Shown: in pieces, positions 43,153 through 52,003 of the stretch
Layout of the letters: every line of letters starts with the position of its first letter
Position numbering within the stretch: position 1 is the first letter of the stretch
From: Streptomyces iranensis
GTDB lineage: Bacteria > Actinomycetota > Actinomycetes > Streptomycetales > Streptomycetaceae
Length of the DNA stretch: 64,000 nt
Direction of reading: 5' to 3'
Assembly: GCF_017874715.1 (NCBI RefSeq)
Contig: NZ_JAGGLR010000003.1
Location: 62,001 to 126,000, forward strand
Notes under the pieces: generated by a model
The model's database searches: none
What the model was told of the DNA's origin: nothing
The model's input: the letters and a program-made list of their open reading frames with translations, nothing else
Program-made: the position numbers and the translations under genes

Positions 43153-44334
43153 ATGGCTGAGCAGGCAACACCGCAGATCGACGGGCACTGCGAGGTACGT
43201 TTCGAAGGCGTCCGCGCCGCTTTTGAGGAGAACTTCCGCGCGCGCGGTGAAATGGGAGCCGCCGTGACCGTCCTGCTCGACGGTGAGCCAGTCGTCGACC
43301 TGTGGGGCGGCTGGGCCGACGCCGCGCGCAGCCGCCCATGGGAGCGGGAGACCCTCGTCAACGTGTGGTCGACGACCAAGGGGGCCACGGCGCTGTGCGC
43401 GCATCTGCTGGCCGACCGTGGCCTGCTCGACCTGGACGCTCCGGTCGCCGTCTACTGGCCCGAATTCGCCGCAGCAGGCAAGGAGAACATCCTCGTACGT
43501 CATCTGCTCTCACACCGCGCGGGCCTGGCCGGCCTGCGCGAACCGCATACGTTGGCCGAGCTCTACGACTGGGAGTTGACCACCGCACGCCTCGCGGTCA
43601 CCGAACCCTGGTGGGAGCCGGGCACCCGCTCCGGCTACCACGCACTGACCTACGGCTTCCTGGTCGGTGAGGTCGTACGGCGCATCACCGGGCAGCTCCC
43701 CTCCGCGTTCCTGCACCAGGAAGTCACCGGACCGCTCGGCATCGACTTCTCCATTCGCCTCCCGGAGAAGGAAGCCCATCGCGTTGCCCAGCTGGTCCAC
43801 CCGTCGGCTGCGGTCGGCAGTGAACAGGATGCCGCCTTCAGCCAGTTGCAGCCGGTCGCTCTCGCCGCCCTGGCCAACCCGCTCGTTGGAGCCGCCGACG
43901 CGAACACTCCTGAGTGGCGCGCTGCCGAGATTCCCGCCGCGGGTGGCCACGGGACGGCCCGGGGAGTTGCCGCGCTGTACGACTTCTTCACCGGCCGGGG
44001 ACGCACAGACACCCGGCAAGTGCTGTCGGCGCAGGCCGCGGAACGCGTACGCGAAGGCCAGGGCAGCTGCCGGGACCTGGTTCTGGGCGCCGGTTTCGAA
44101 CACGACACCGAGATCGGTCTCGGTCTCAGGCTGAGCGGCCGGAACGGCTCCTACGGCCCCAACTCGAGGGCCGTCGGCCATGACGGCTTCGGCGGCTCTT
44201 TCGGGCTGGCCGATCCCGAAGCGGGCATTAGTATTGGCTACGTCATGAACCGGATGGGCGCGCACATTGCGGATGACCCCCGGAAGATGGCCCTGATCGA
44301 CGCTGTGTACAAGGCAAGTGTGCATTCCGTCTGA
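43153..44334 (+). CDS. Serine hydrolase, class C beta-lactamase/esterase family
   Basis: Encodes 393 residues; GGAGG five bases before the ATG fixes the start. The nucleophile motif S73-T-T-K76 (VWSTTKGATA), the Tyr motif Y161-H-A and a late GHDGFGGSFG (in place of KTG) are those of EstB-like esterases and related beta-lactamase-fold hydrolases. There is no signal peptide, so a cytoplasmic esterase or amidase is more likely than a wall enzyme. A transposase fragment begins within ten bases of its stop, but the length is normal for the family, so it is probably intact. Confidence 0.9.
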   Translation: MAEQATPQIDGHCEVRFEGVRAAFEENFRARGEMGAAVTVLLDGEPVVDLWGGWADAARSRPWERETLVNVWSTTKGATALCAHLLADRGLLDLDAPVAVYWPEFAAAGKENILVRHLLSHRAGLAGLREPHTLAELYDWELTTARLAVTEPWWEPGTRSGYHALTYGFLVGEVVRRITGQLPSAFLHQEVTGPLGIDFSIRLPEKEAHRVAQLVHPSAAVGSEQDAAFSQLQPVALAALANPLVGAADANTPEWRAAEIPAAGGHGTARGVAALYDFFTGRGRTDTRQVLSAQAAERVREGQGSCRDLVLGAGFEHDTEIGLGLRLSGRNGSYGPNSRAVGHDGFGGSFGLADPEAGISIGYVMNRMGAHIADDPRKMALIDAVYKASVHSV

Positions 44335-44338
44335 GGGC

Positions 44339-44560
44339 TGTCCCGTCGAGGGCTGAGCTGTCCGGCGGGGGCGATGTTGTGCAGCCGGGCGATGTCGAGC
44401 ATCACCTGGTGGACACCGTCGCCCTTGGGGCGACAGTCCCGCGGAATCCTCCAGTTCTTCAGTCGGGGCAGCGCGTGCTCAATCCTCGCACGGGCTTTGC
44501 GGTGCACCGTGTTCTCCACCTCCTGCTGCGGCTCAGGCGCTTCTGTCCACGCTGCCTGCG
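44339..44560 (-). pseudogene. Transposase C-terminal remnant
   Basis: The minus strand encodes NTVHRKARARIEHALPRLKN, WRIPRDCRPKGDGVHQVMLD and IARLHNIAPAG, the C-terminal end of a DDE_Tnp_4-type transposase. The rest is missing. It is in inverted orientation to the fragment at 42440-42830, with the serine hydrolase between them. GGGCTGTCCCG at 44336-44346 looks like an IS terminal sequence. Confidence 0.78.
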
Positions 44561-44816
44561 GTGCGGAATGAGAGCACCGGTGATCGTCAGTTTTGGAGCG
44601 ACCTGCAGACTCCCACTCGCAGGCACCACCCGCTCGAACTCCACCAGCCCGCCGTCCTCCACCGGCACCGCCTCCGGGACCAGCTCAGGCGGGCCAGCAG
44701 GAACGGGCACCGCTTCGCAATCTTCCGAACCAGCGCTCCTGGATCCGAGCGCGGTGGCGCCTGACTGGGTCGAGGTCGGTCGGCCCCCGACGCAGTGCCG
44801 CGTAGGCCGGAGGACA
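44561..44816. other. Intergenic DNA upstream of the NTF2-like gene
   Basis: No gene recognised; open frames on either strand have no start signals or motifs. It probably comprises leftover mobile DNA, ending at the promoter at 44817. Confidence 0.4.
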
Positions 44817-44846
44817 TTGCTCTCCGGAGAATAGGAGCATATGCTC
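44817..44846 (+). promoter_or_regulatory. Promoter with MarR-type operator, NTF2-like gene
   Basis: TTGCTC (44817-44822), a 17-bp spacer and TATGCT (44840-44845). The -10 hexamer is within GAGCATATGCTC (44835-44846), extended by ATAG on the left and TTAT on the right. The layout is the same as at 36755-36784. Confidence 0.74.
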
Positions 44847-44922
44847 TTATCTGGGTGCTGGAATGACCGGCAGCCGATCAACACGCAAGCCGCTACGGCC
44901 GGATCTTCGAAGGAGACATGAC

Positions 44923-45336
44923 ATGGCGAACGCGGAAAACAGCGACAACGACCGCCAGGGACTCAGCTACTACCCATGGTGGCTGGACGACCTGGCCGAC
45001 GACGTCACCCTGGAAGGCGCCGCCATGACAGGCACCGCGCGTGGCGCGGAGGCGGTCCGCGCCATCGTGGTCAAGGCCCGCGAACTGTACGAGTTCCAGG
45101 ACTTCAGCTTCACCGGAGACTTCGGTGACAACGGCTTCCTCGAGATCTACGACGCCTCGGTCCTCGGCGAGCCCATGAAGGTCGTCGTCACGGTCACCCG
45201 CAACGCCGCCGGACAGGCCCAGGAACTCGCGGTGCTCCATCGGCCGCGCAACACCCTGCTGCTCTTCTCCCGCGAGATGAACAAGAAATTCGCCGGCACC
45301 CCCCTCGCCGAGTACTTCCTCGCCGACGAGTCCTGA
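44923..45336 (+). CDS. NTF2-like (SnoaL-like) protein
   Basis: Encodes 137 residues. AAGGAG seven bases upstream selects the second of two close ATGs (44923). The pattern WWLDDLADDVTLEGAAMTG, AVRAIVVKARELYEFQDFSF, LEIYDASVLGEPMKVVVTV and ELAVLHRPRNTLLLFSREM is that of the NTF2-like alpha+beta cone fold. Members are small ligand-binding proteins or isomerases/hydrolases. No catalytic residues can be assigned. Its promoter shares the MarR operator with the nitrilase, so the two probably act on the same class of compound. Confidence 0.78.
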   Translation: MANAENSDNDRQGLSYYPWWLDDLADDVTLEGAAMTGTARGAEAVRAIVVKARELYEFQDFSFTGDFGDNGFLEIYDASVLGEPMKVVVTVTRNAAGQAQELAVLHRPRNTLLLFSREMNKKFAGTPLAEYFLADES

Positions 45337-45436
45337 GACGACGTTCCCCGGGGGCAAGCCTCACTGCCCAGCCCAGGCATCGCCTCTTGGGCCGCCCGGC
45401 CCCGTCGGCCGCGAGGCAACCGCGGACTCTGTCCGG

Positions 45437-45845
45437 TCATCCAGTGCTCTGGAGAGCCCGTCGGACCTGAGGAGACGCGGCACTGGCTGCACGATCCCGG
45501 AGAGAGCCGACCAGGTCCGCAACCGCGAGAAGCGCGGTTCCCCCGGACGGACGCCGCGTCGACGATCGCCGAGGTCGAGTCCACCTCGCTCCTGGCGCCG
45601 CGTTCGTCCGACACCACCCGGTGTACTCGGCGCCACAGGCCCGCCTCGGTCCACACTGCGAACCGGCGATGTGCCGTAGCGGGGGACGTACCGAACGTCG
45701 GCGCAGGTGCCTCCAGGCACAACTGCTGGTCAGTACGTACACCACCGCAGTGAACACGGCACGCGCATCACACGGAGCAGTCCCACCGCCCTGCGGACGA
45801 GCGGCGAACGACGGCAGCAACGGGGCGACCAGCTCCCACAGTTCA
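45437..45845 (-). pseudogene. IS5-family transposase remnant, frameshifted
   Basis: From 45845 leftward the minus strand reads LLPSFAARPQGGGTAP, ARAVFTAVVYVLTSSCAWRH. It then shifts frame at about 45700 to PTFGTSPATAHRRFAVWTEA and LWRRVHRVVSDERGARSE ... SAIVDAASVRG. This is the N-terminal half of an IS5-type transposase; the catalytic C-terminal half is absent. It borders the TetR gene and closes the accessory island. Confidence 0.85.
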
Positions 45846-45859
45846 TCAGGGAGCAGAGG

Positions 45860-46516
45860 TCAGCCGTCCTCGCTCCCGCCCCCGGGGCAGGCCGTGTCGC
45901 TCCCGCCCTCGGGGCAGCCCGCGTCCAGCAGTGGGTCGATACCCGCCCGGAGGAAGCGCAGCAGGGTGTCGTCCGGCGTGGCGGCCAGCGCGGGTGAGCG
46001 GATGGCCAGGCGCAGCAGGGTGATGCCCATCAGCCACGCCGCCATCAACTCGGCCCGCAGCGCGGCGTCCTCGCCCTCCAGACGCCGCGCGAACCCCTCC
46101 GAGAAGACCTCGGTGACCTCCTCGCGGAGCCGCCCGACGGTCTCCTCCCGGCTGGAGGAGCGGAGCTTGGTCAGCAGCGGATGCGGGGCCTCTTCCTCGG
46201 TGGGCCCCGTGGAGACCACATCGCAGATCCACGCCGAGACCTCGTCCAGCGGCAGATGGCGCAGCGGCTCGAACAGGCCGGTGCTGGTCGACACCGCGTC
46301 GAACAGCGCCTCCTTTGAGCCGAAATAGCGGTAGACCAGGGCGGCGTCCACCCCCGCGTCCTTGGCGATGTCGCGCACGCTGCAGCCGTCGTAGCCGTAT
46401 CTGGCGAACCGCAGCGCGGCGGCCCCCAGCAGGGCGCTGCGCGTGCCGGCCGCGTCGTATCTGCGGGCACGGCGGGGGTGGTCGTCGCACCCCCGTGAGT
46501 CGCTTGCCCGGTTCAC
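45860..46516 (-). CDS. TetR-family transcriptional regulator
   Basis: Encodes 218 residues from a GTG at 46516 with GGAGG eight bases upstream (the frame is open to an ATG at 46549). The helix-turn-helix is complete: LGAAALRFARYGYDGCSVRD, then IAKDAGVDAALVYRYFGSKE. The C-terminal helices form a ligand domain. The final ~18 residues (CPEGGSDTACPGGGSEDG) are an odd Gly/Ser/Cys tail near a transposase remnant. It is divergent from the ugd-glycosyltransferase-MFS set and is its likely repressor. Confidence 0.9.
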   Translation of the reverse strand: MNRASDSRGCDDHPRRARRYDAAGTRSALLGAAALRFARYGYDGCSVRDIAKDAGVDAALVYRYFGSKEALFDAVSTSTGLFEPLRHLPLDEVSAWICDVVSTGPTEEEAPHPLLTKLRSSSREETVGRLREEVTEVFSEGFARRLEGEDAALRAELMAAWLMGITLLRLAIRSPALAATPDDTLLRFLRAGIDPLLDAGCPEGGSDTACPGGGSEDG

Positions 46517-46779
46517 CTGTCGTACCTCCGCCTGGACCGTGCCGTACATGCTGCCGGTTCAGCCTCGCATGTCCAGAAGTCATCCACTGTTGTCATCAGT
46601 TGTTGACCAAGCTGTGGGTCGGCGCGTTATGTTTTGTCAACGCGTGGTGACTTTGGTCGCCGCATCGCGCGGTCAAGGCCGGACGACGGTGTCAGGCCTG
46701 CTCGTTTCCCGACCGGGCGGCCCTGCGCCGCCCTCGCCACGCACCCGCATCTGACCCCCAGCAGAAGTGGTGATCCCCT
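46517..46779. promoter_or_regulatory. Divergent promoter region, TetR gene / ugd
   Basis: This 263-bp region is AT-richer than its flanks around 46590-46660. An imperfect dyad GTCAAC-GCGT-GGTGAC lies at 46636-46651, and related TTGTCA/TTGACC words occur at about 46590-46607. These are candidate TetR sites; none is perfect. Confidence 0.4.
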
Positions 46780-48093
46780 GTGCAGATACGACGCGTCGCG
46801 GTGGTGGGCACCGGCTATGTCGGACTGACCACCGGCGCCTGTCTGGCCACCCTCGGCCATCGAGTGGTGTGCGCGGACACCGACCACCAGAAGGTCGAAC
46901 GGCTCCGGCGCGGACAGGTCGACATCCTCGAGCCCCGGCTGCCCGAACTCGTCCGGGAGGGACTGGACTCCGGGCGGCTCGCGTTCGTCCGCGACACCCG
47001 GGCCGCGGTCGCCGGCGCCGAGGTGGTGTTCCTGTGCCTGCCGACCCCGATGGGCGTCGGTGGCGCCGCCGACCTGGCCGCCGTCGAGGCCGTGGCGGAC
47101 CAGATCCGCGACGCGCTGCCGCGCGGCAGCGTGGTGGTCAACAAGTCCACCGTGCCCGTGGGCACGGCCGAGCGCGTCGCCGCGCTGCTGGACCGCCCCG
47201 ACGTGGCCGTGGTGAGCAATCCGGAGTTCCTCCGCGAGGGTTACGCGGTGCGCGACTTCCTCCACCCCGACCGCATCGTGGTCGGCGCCGCCGACCGGGA
47301 CGCGGCACGGCGGGTGGCGGACCTGTACGCCGGTCTTGACGCCCCGCTGGTGCTCACCGACGCGGCGGGCGCCGAACTCGCCAAGTACGCGGCCAACTTC
47401 TTCCTGGCCATGAAGCTCTCCTTCGCCAACAACCTCGCCACGCTCTGCGAACACTTCGGCGCCGATGTGGACGATGTGCTCACCGGCATCGGCCACGACC
47501 CCCGTATCGGCTCGGCCTTTCTCAAGCCGGGCCCCGGCTGGGGCGGCTCGTGCCTGCCCAAGGACACCCACGCCCTGCTGACGGTCTGCCAGGAGTCGGG
47601 CGTGGACTTCCCGCTGCTGGGCGCCACCATCGAGACCAACGTCGAACACCAGCGGCGGCTCGTCGAGCGTGTGGTGGCCGGCTGCACTCCGGGCGACGGC
47701 TCGCTGCACGGCGTACGGCTGGGCGTGCTGGGCCTCGCCTTCAAGGCGGGCACCTCCGATCTGCGCGACTCACCGGCCCTGGCCATCGCCCGGCTGCTCA
47801 AGGAGCGGGGCGCCGAACTCCACGCCTACGACCCCGCGCTCAGCGAGACCCGCCCCGACCTCAGCGATCTGCTCACCCTCGCGGACACCCCCGAGGAGGC
47901 CCTCCGGGGAGCGCGCGCCTGTCTCGTCCTGACCGAGTGGCCGGAGTTCCGCGCGCTCGACTGGGAGCGCGTCGCCGGACTGCTCGGCTCCCCGGTGGTC
48001 TACGACTTCCGCAACCTCCTGGACCCGGACCGGCTGCGCCGCGCCGGACTCACCTGCGAGGGCATCGGCCGCACCCCCGCGATGGCGCGCTGA
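46780..48093 (+). CDS. ugd: UDP-glucose 6-dehydrogenase
   Basis: Encodes 437 residues from a GTG. The N-terminal Rossmann motif is VAVVGTGYVGLTTGACLATL (G10, G12, G15). The conserved PTP-type segment is FLCLPTPMGVGG, and SKST appears as VVVNKSTVPVGT. The catalytic cysteine is C258 in GWGGSCLPKDTHAL. The enzyme oxidises UDP-glucose to UDP-glucuronate with two NAD+. The next gene is a glycosyltransferase and the third an exporter, so glucuronate (or a sugar derived from it) is probably attached to a small molecule. Confidence 0.94.
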   Translation: MQIRRVAVVGTGYVGLTTGACLATLGHRVVCADTDHQKVERLRRGQVDILEPRLPELVREGLDSGRLAFVRDTRAAVAGAEVVFLCLPTPMGVGGAADLAAVEAVADQIRDALPRGSVVVNKSTVPVGTAERVAALLDRPDVAVVSNPEFLREGYAVRDFLHPDRIVVGAADRDAARRVADLYAGLDAPLVLTDAAGAELAKYAANFFLAMKLSFANNLATLCEHFGADVDDVLTGIGHDPRIGSAFLKPGPGWGGSCLPKDTHALLTVCQESGVDFPLLGATIETNVEHQRRLVERVVAGCTPGDGSLHGVRLGVLGLAFKAGTSDLRDSPALAIARLLKERGAELHAYDPALSETRPDLSDLLTLADTPEEALRGARACLVLTEWPEFRALDWERVAGLLGSPVVYDFRNLLDPDRLRRAGLTCEGIGRTPAMAR

Positions 48094-48150
48094 CGCCCCG
48101 CCCGCCCCTTCCTCGCCGTACGAGACCCTCCCCACAGAAAGGCCCCTGCG

Positions 48151-49389
48151 TTGCGGGTACTGTTCACTACGCTCGGCAGCCCCTCCCACGGCCGCGCCCA
48201 GCTTCCTCTGGCTCGGGCCCTCGCGGCGGCCGGCCATGAGGTGCTGGTGGCCACCACCCCGGTCCTCGCCCCCGTCTTCGCATTGGACGACGTGCGGGTG
48301 GCCACGTGCCTCGACGACCTCTCCCCGGCGACCTTCCTCGGCCCCGCGATGGCCGAGGAGGCCGGCCCGGCCGGTCCGCCGGACATGGCCCGGATGGATG
48401 ATGCGGAGCGGCAGGCTTTCCTGCTGCGCGTCGTCACCAAGGTCCTGTCCGGCCCGATGGCCACAACGCTCTTGGACGCCCTGCTCCCCGTGGCACGCGA
48501 CTTCCGGCCCGACCTCATCCTGCGCGACGGCATGGACCTCGGCTCCTGCCTCATCGCCGAAACCCTCGGCATACCGCAGCTGCCCACCCCTTCCGGGAGC
48601 AGCAACACCTTCAACCCGGACAAGGTGCTGCCGCACCTCAACGCCCTGCGGCAGCAGCACGGGCTGTCCACCTCCGAAGACCCGCTGTCGGTGGTCCCGC
48701 ACGGGCGGATCGACTACGTACCACCGGCCTTCTCCTTCGCCCAGCACCTGCCGACGTCCTGGGCCTACCGGCAGACGGTGGACGTGGACCGCGGTGCGGT
48801 GCTGCCGCGCTGGGTCGCCGAACTGCCCACCGACCGGCCCCTGATGTTCGCCGCCATCGGCACCGCGATCCCCATGTTCCACGACAGCTCACGCGAGGCG
48901 GACGCCTCCGCGCCGCCGCCGATGCCGATGCCTGACCCGGTGGACACGCTGCACGCCATGGTCCAGGGGGTGTCCCGGCTGGAGGAGTGCACCGTCATCC
49001 TCGCCACCGGGGGCATTCCCGTGGACACCGACGGGGTGCCGCCGCACGTGCACATCACCGAGCGGCTGCCCCAGCCACTGCTGCTGGAATCCGTGGACCT
49101 CTTCCTCACCCACGGCGGCTTCAACAGCATCCGCGAGTCGCTGCGCACGGCGACACCGATGGCGGTGCTGCCCCAGTTCGGCGACCAGCCGGGCAACGCA
49201 CAGCGGGTCGAGGAACTCGGCCTCGGCCGGCGTATCACCGACACCACGCCGGACGGCATCACCGCCGTCTGCCGTGCGGTGCTGGCCGACGACGGCTGCC
49301 GGGCCCGAGCCCGCCGGGCGCGGCTGGAGATGCTGGCGCTCCCGGAGATCGACAGCGCCGTCCCCGACCTGGAGAAGCTCGCCGGATAA
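48151..49389 (+). CDS. GT1-family glycosyltransferase (UGT/MGT-like)
   Basis: Encodes 412 residues from a TTG with AGAAAGG upstream. The N-terminal acceptor domain starts VLFTTLGSPSHGRAQLPLAR, with the GHxxP-like layout of antibiotic glycosyltransferases. The C-terminal donor-binding segment is HITERLPQPLLLESVDLFLT followed by HGGFNSIRESLRT and VLPQFGDQPGNAQRVEELGL. It transfers an activated sugar to a hydrophobic acceptor in the cytoplasm. With ugd upstream the donor may be UDP-glucuronate, which is an inference. The acceptor is unknown. Confidence 0.9.
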   Translation: MRVLFTTLGSPSHGRAQLPLARALAAAGHEVLVATTPVLAPVFALDDVRVATCLDDLSPATFLGPAMAEEAGPAGPPDMARMDDAERQAFLLRVVTKVLSGPMATTLLDALLPVARDFRPDLILRDGMDLGSCLIAETLGIPQLPTPSGSSNTFNPDKVLPHLNALRQQHGLSTSEDPLSVVPHGRIDYVPPAFSFAQHLPTSWAYRQTVDVDRGAVLPRWVAELPTDRPLMFAAIGTAIPMFHDSSREADASAPPPMPMPDPVDTLHAMVQGVSRLEECTVILATGGIPVDTDGVPPHVHITERLPQPLLLESVDLFLTHGGFNSIRESLRTATPMAVLPQFGDQPGNAQRVEELGLGRRITDTTPDGITAVCRAVLADDGCRARARRARLEMLALPEIDSAVPDLEKLAG

Positions 49390-49504
49390 CGCCCCGACGC
49401 CGGAGTCCGGGCCCCGGCGCCTGGGCTCCGGGCCCGCTCTTCCCCGCGGGTTTCCAGCCCCCGCCACGTCCCCCACGCGCGGCAGAGAAGGTTCGCAGGT
49501 ACGA

Positions 49505-51130
49505 ATGTCGTCCTCACCCGCCACCACCGAGCCCACCGAGCCCACCGAGCCCCGGACCCCCGCCCGGCTGACCCACCGCCAGGTCGTCACCGTGCTGTCC
49601 GGGCTGGTGCTCGGCATGTTCCTCGCCGCGCTGGACCAGACCGTGGTCTCCTCGGCGCTGCGCACCATCGCCGACAATCTGCACGGACTCACCGCCCAGG
49701 CGTGGGTGACCACCGCCTATCTCGTCACCGGCACCATCGTCACCCCGCTGTACGGAAAGCTCTCCGACATCTACGGCCGCCGCCCGGTCTATCTGTCCGC
49801 GATCGTGCTGTTCACCTTCGGATCGCTGCTGTGCGGATTCGCCACGTCCATCCACCAGCTCGCGGCCTTCCGGGCGGTGCAGGGCCTCGGCGGTGGCGGG
49901 CTGATGTCCCTCGCCATGACGATCATCGCCGACATCACCTCGCCACGGGAGCGCGGCCGCTACCAGGGCTACATCACGGCGGTGTTCGCCGGGTCGAGTG
50001 TCATCGGCCCCCTGGTGGGCGGGGTGTTCGCCGGGCGCGCCACGCTGCTGGGGATCGACGGATGGCGCTGGATCTTCCTGGTCAACGTGCCGCTGGCGGC
50101 CCTCGCCGTCGTGGTGATCCTGCGTGTGCTGCACATACCCCACCAGCCCGTACGGCATCGGCTGGACTACGGCGGGGCGCTGACGCTGGCGGTCGGGATC
50201 GTGCCGCTGCTCGTCGTGGCCGAACAGGGGCGGAGCTGGGGCTGGGCCTCGCCCCGGGCGCTGGTGATGTACGCGGTGGGCGTGGTCGGGCTGATCTGCT
50301 TCGTACTGCTGGAGCGGCGGATGGCGGATGCCGCGCTGCTGCCGGTCAGGCTGTTCCGCATCCGCGCGTTCCGGCTGGGCACCGTGCTGCACTTCACCGT
50401 GGGCATCACCATGTTCGGCGCCATGACGACACTTCCGCTCTATCTCCAGCTGGCCAAGGGCATGAGCCCGATGGGGGCGGGCCTGGCCACGCTGCCCACC
50501 ATGGCGGCGAATGTCACGGTGACCCTGGTGGTCGGCCGGCTGATGTCACGGACGGGGCGGTTCAAGGTCCATCTGGCGGCGGGCGTCGGCTCCCTCACCG
50601 TCGCCATGCTGGTGTTCGCCACGCTGAGGGACGACAGCCCGCTGTGGTACGTGGCCATCGGCATGGTGTTCATGGGGGCGGGCCTCGGCGCGGCGATGCA
50701 GACGATCACCACGCTCGCCCAGTCCGAGGTGCCCGGTCGGGACATGGGGGCGGCCACCGCGTCGGTGAACTTCTTCCGGTCCAACGGCGGCACGGTGGGC
50801 GCCGCGGCCTTCCTGTCCATCCTCTTCTCCCTGGCCGGTACGCGGATCAGCGACCGCCTGGCGGCGGCCTCCCAGGACGCCTCGTTCCGCAGGCTGGCCG
50901 GGGAACCGGCGAACGCGGAGGCGCTGAAGGGCGTCGTACGGCCCGACGGCGGGGTGAACCTGGAGGACTCGGCCTTCCTCCACCACCTCGATCCGGCCGT
51001 GGCGCAGCCGTTCCTGGAGGGCTATGTCAGCGCCCTGCGCGTGGTCTTCCTCACCGGGGCCGCGGTGGGCCTGATCGCCTTCGTGATCGCCGCCTGGCGG
51101 GTGCCGAACACCCAGCTCTCCGCCGACTGA
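49505..51130 (+). CDS. MFS drug exporter, DHA2 (14-helix) family
   Basis: Encodes 541 residues from the ATG at 49505. Motif C-like and motif A regions are visible: MFLAALDQTVVSSALRTIAD in helix 1, GKLSDIYGRRPVYLSAI between helices 2 and 3, and GSSVIGPLVGGVF in helix 5. Fourteen hydrophobic segments can be counted. The family pumps drugs or natural products out with protons. In this set it would export the glycosylated product or act in self-resistance. The short N-terminal tail has TEPTEPTEP repeats. Confidence 0.93.
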   Translation: MSSSPATTEPTEPTEPRTPARLTHRQVVTVLSGLVLGMFLAALDQTVVSSALRTIADNLHGLTAQAWVTTAYLVTGTIVTPLYGKLSDIYGRRPVYLSAIVLFTFGSLLCGFATSIHQLAAFRAVQGLGGGGLMSLAMTIIADITSPRERGRYQGYITAVFAGSSVIGPLVGGVFAGRATLLGIDGWRWIFLVNVPLAALAVVVILRVLHIPHQPVRHRLDYGGALTLAVGIVPLLVVAEQGRSWGWASPRALVMYAVGVVGLICFVLLERRMADAALLPVRLFRIRAFRLGTVLHFTVGITMFGAMTTLPLYLQLAKGMSPMGAGLATLPTMAANVTVTLVVGRLMSRTGRFKVHLAAGVGSLTVAMLVFATLRDDSPLWYVAIGMVFMGAGLGAAMQTITTLAQSEVPGRDMGAATASVNFFRSNGGTVGAAAFLSILFSLAGTRISDRLAAASQDASFRRLAGEPANAEALKGVVRPDGGVNLEDSAFLHHLDPAVAQPFLEGYVSALRVVFLTGAAVGLIAFVIAAWRVPNTQLSAD

Positions 51131-51205
51131 CGCGGTCGGCGGGAGCGGGCGGGGACACCGAGGCGACGGCGGGCGGACCACCGCACGGCCGGGTGAAGCC
51201 GGGGA

Positions 51206-51922
51206 CTACCAGGGCGCCGGAGTGCCGTCCCAGGAGAAGAACCCGCCGGTGGGCCCGGTGTCCGGGAGGAGGGCGAGCCGGACCGCGCCCGCCGCGCCCT
51301 CGGCCGGATCCCCGTCGCTCCCGGCGGCGCGGGCGTTCAGATCGGTCCTGCGCAGCCCGGGGGCCAGCGCGTTGACCTTGAAACCTTCGGAGGCCAGGGC
51401 CTGTGCGGTGTAGAGGGTCAGGGCGTTCAGGGCCGTCTTGGAGGAGCGATAGGCCGCGCCCGACCCGGCGGACACGGCGAACTGGTGCTCCGGGTCCGCG
51501 CTCCAGGTCAGCGAGCCGGTGCCGCTGGAGACATTGACGATCCGGGGCGCGTCCGAGCGGCGCAGTGCCGGGAGGAAGGCGTTGGTGACGGCGAGGACGC
51601 CGAAGACGTTGGTCTCATAGGTCCGGCGGAAGTCCTCCAGGTCGGCCTCGGGCGCCGTGCTGCCGCCCGCCATGATCCCCGCGTTGTTGACCAGGATGTC
51701 CAGCCGTTCCAGCTGGGCCGCGGCCGTGGCGACGCTGTCGGCGTCGGTCACGTCGAGCACCATCAGCCGGGCGTCGCCGCCGATCTCCTCGACGGCCCGC
51801 CGCCCCCGCTCGGCGTCGCGCGAGCCCACGTACACGGTGAGTCCCCCGGCGGCGAGCTGGCGTGCGATTTCCTTGCCGATGCCCTTGTTGGCACCGGTCA
51901 CCAGTGCTGTGCGATTGTTCAT
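51206..51922 (-). CDS. Short-chain dehydrogenase/reductase
   Basis: Encodes 238 residues. The cofactor motif TGANKGIGKEIA (residues 9-20), NNAG (DILVNNAGIMAG), catalytic Ser in IVNVSSGTGSL, and YRSSK (Tyr/Lys pair) are all present. SRDAERGRRA after strand 2 suggests NADPH. It is divergent from the MmyB-type regulator with 81 bp between them, a very common actinobacterial pairing. Substrate unknown. Confidence 0.92.
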   Translation of the reverse strand: MNNRTALVTGANKGIGKEIARQLAAGGLTVYVGSRDAERGRRAVEEIGGDARLMVLDVTDADSVATAAAQLERLDILVNNAGIMAGGSTAPEADLEDFRRTYETNVFGVLAVTNAFLPALRRSDAPRIVNVSSGTGSLTWSADPEHQFAVSAGSGAAYRSSKTALNALTLYTAQALASEGFKVNALAPGLRRTDLNARAAGSDGDPAEGAAGAVRLALLPDTGPTGGFFSWDGTPAPW

Positions 51923-51952
51923 GGCATCAAGGGTTCCCCGGCCACGTCCACC

Positions 51953-51979
51953 CTGCCAGGGACAACCTGTCCCAGGCAG
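51953..51979. promoter_or_regulatory. Dyad between SDR and MmyB-type regulator genes
   Basis: CTGCCAGGGACA-ACC-TGTCCCAGGCAG is a 12-bp inverted repeat (one mismatch) with a 3-bp centre, in the middle of the 81-bp divergent gap. It is the likely binding site of the regulator encoded at 52004 and would control both genes. Confidence 0.65.
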
Positions 51980-52003
51980 TACCCGTCAGCCGAAGGAGGC
52001 AGC

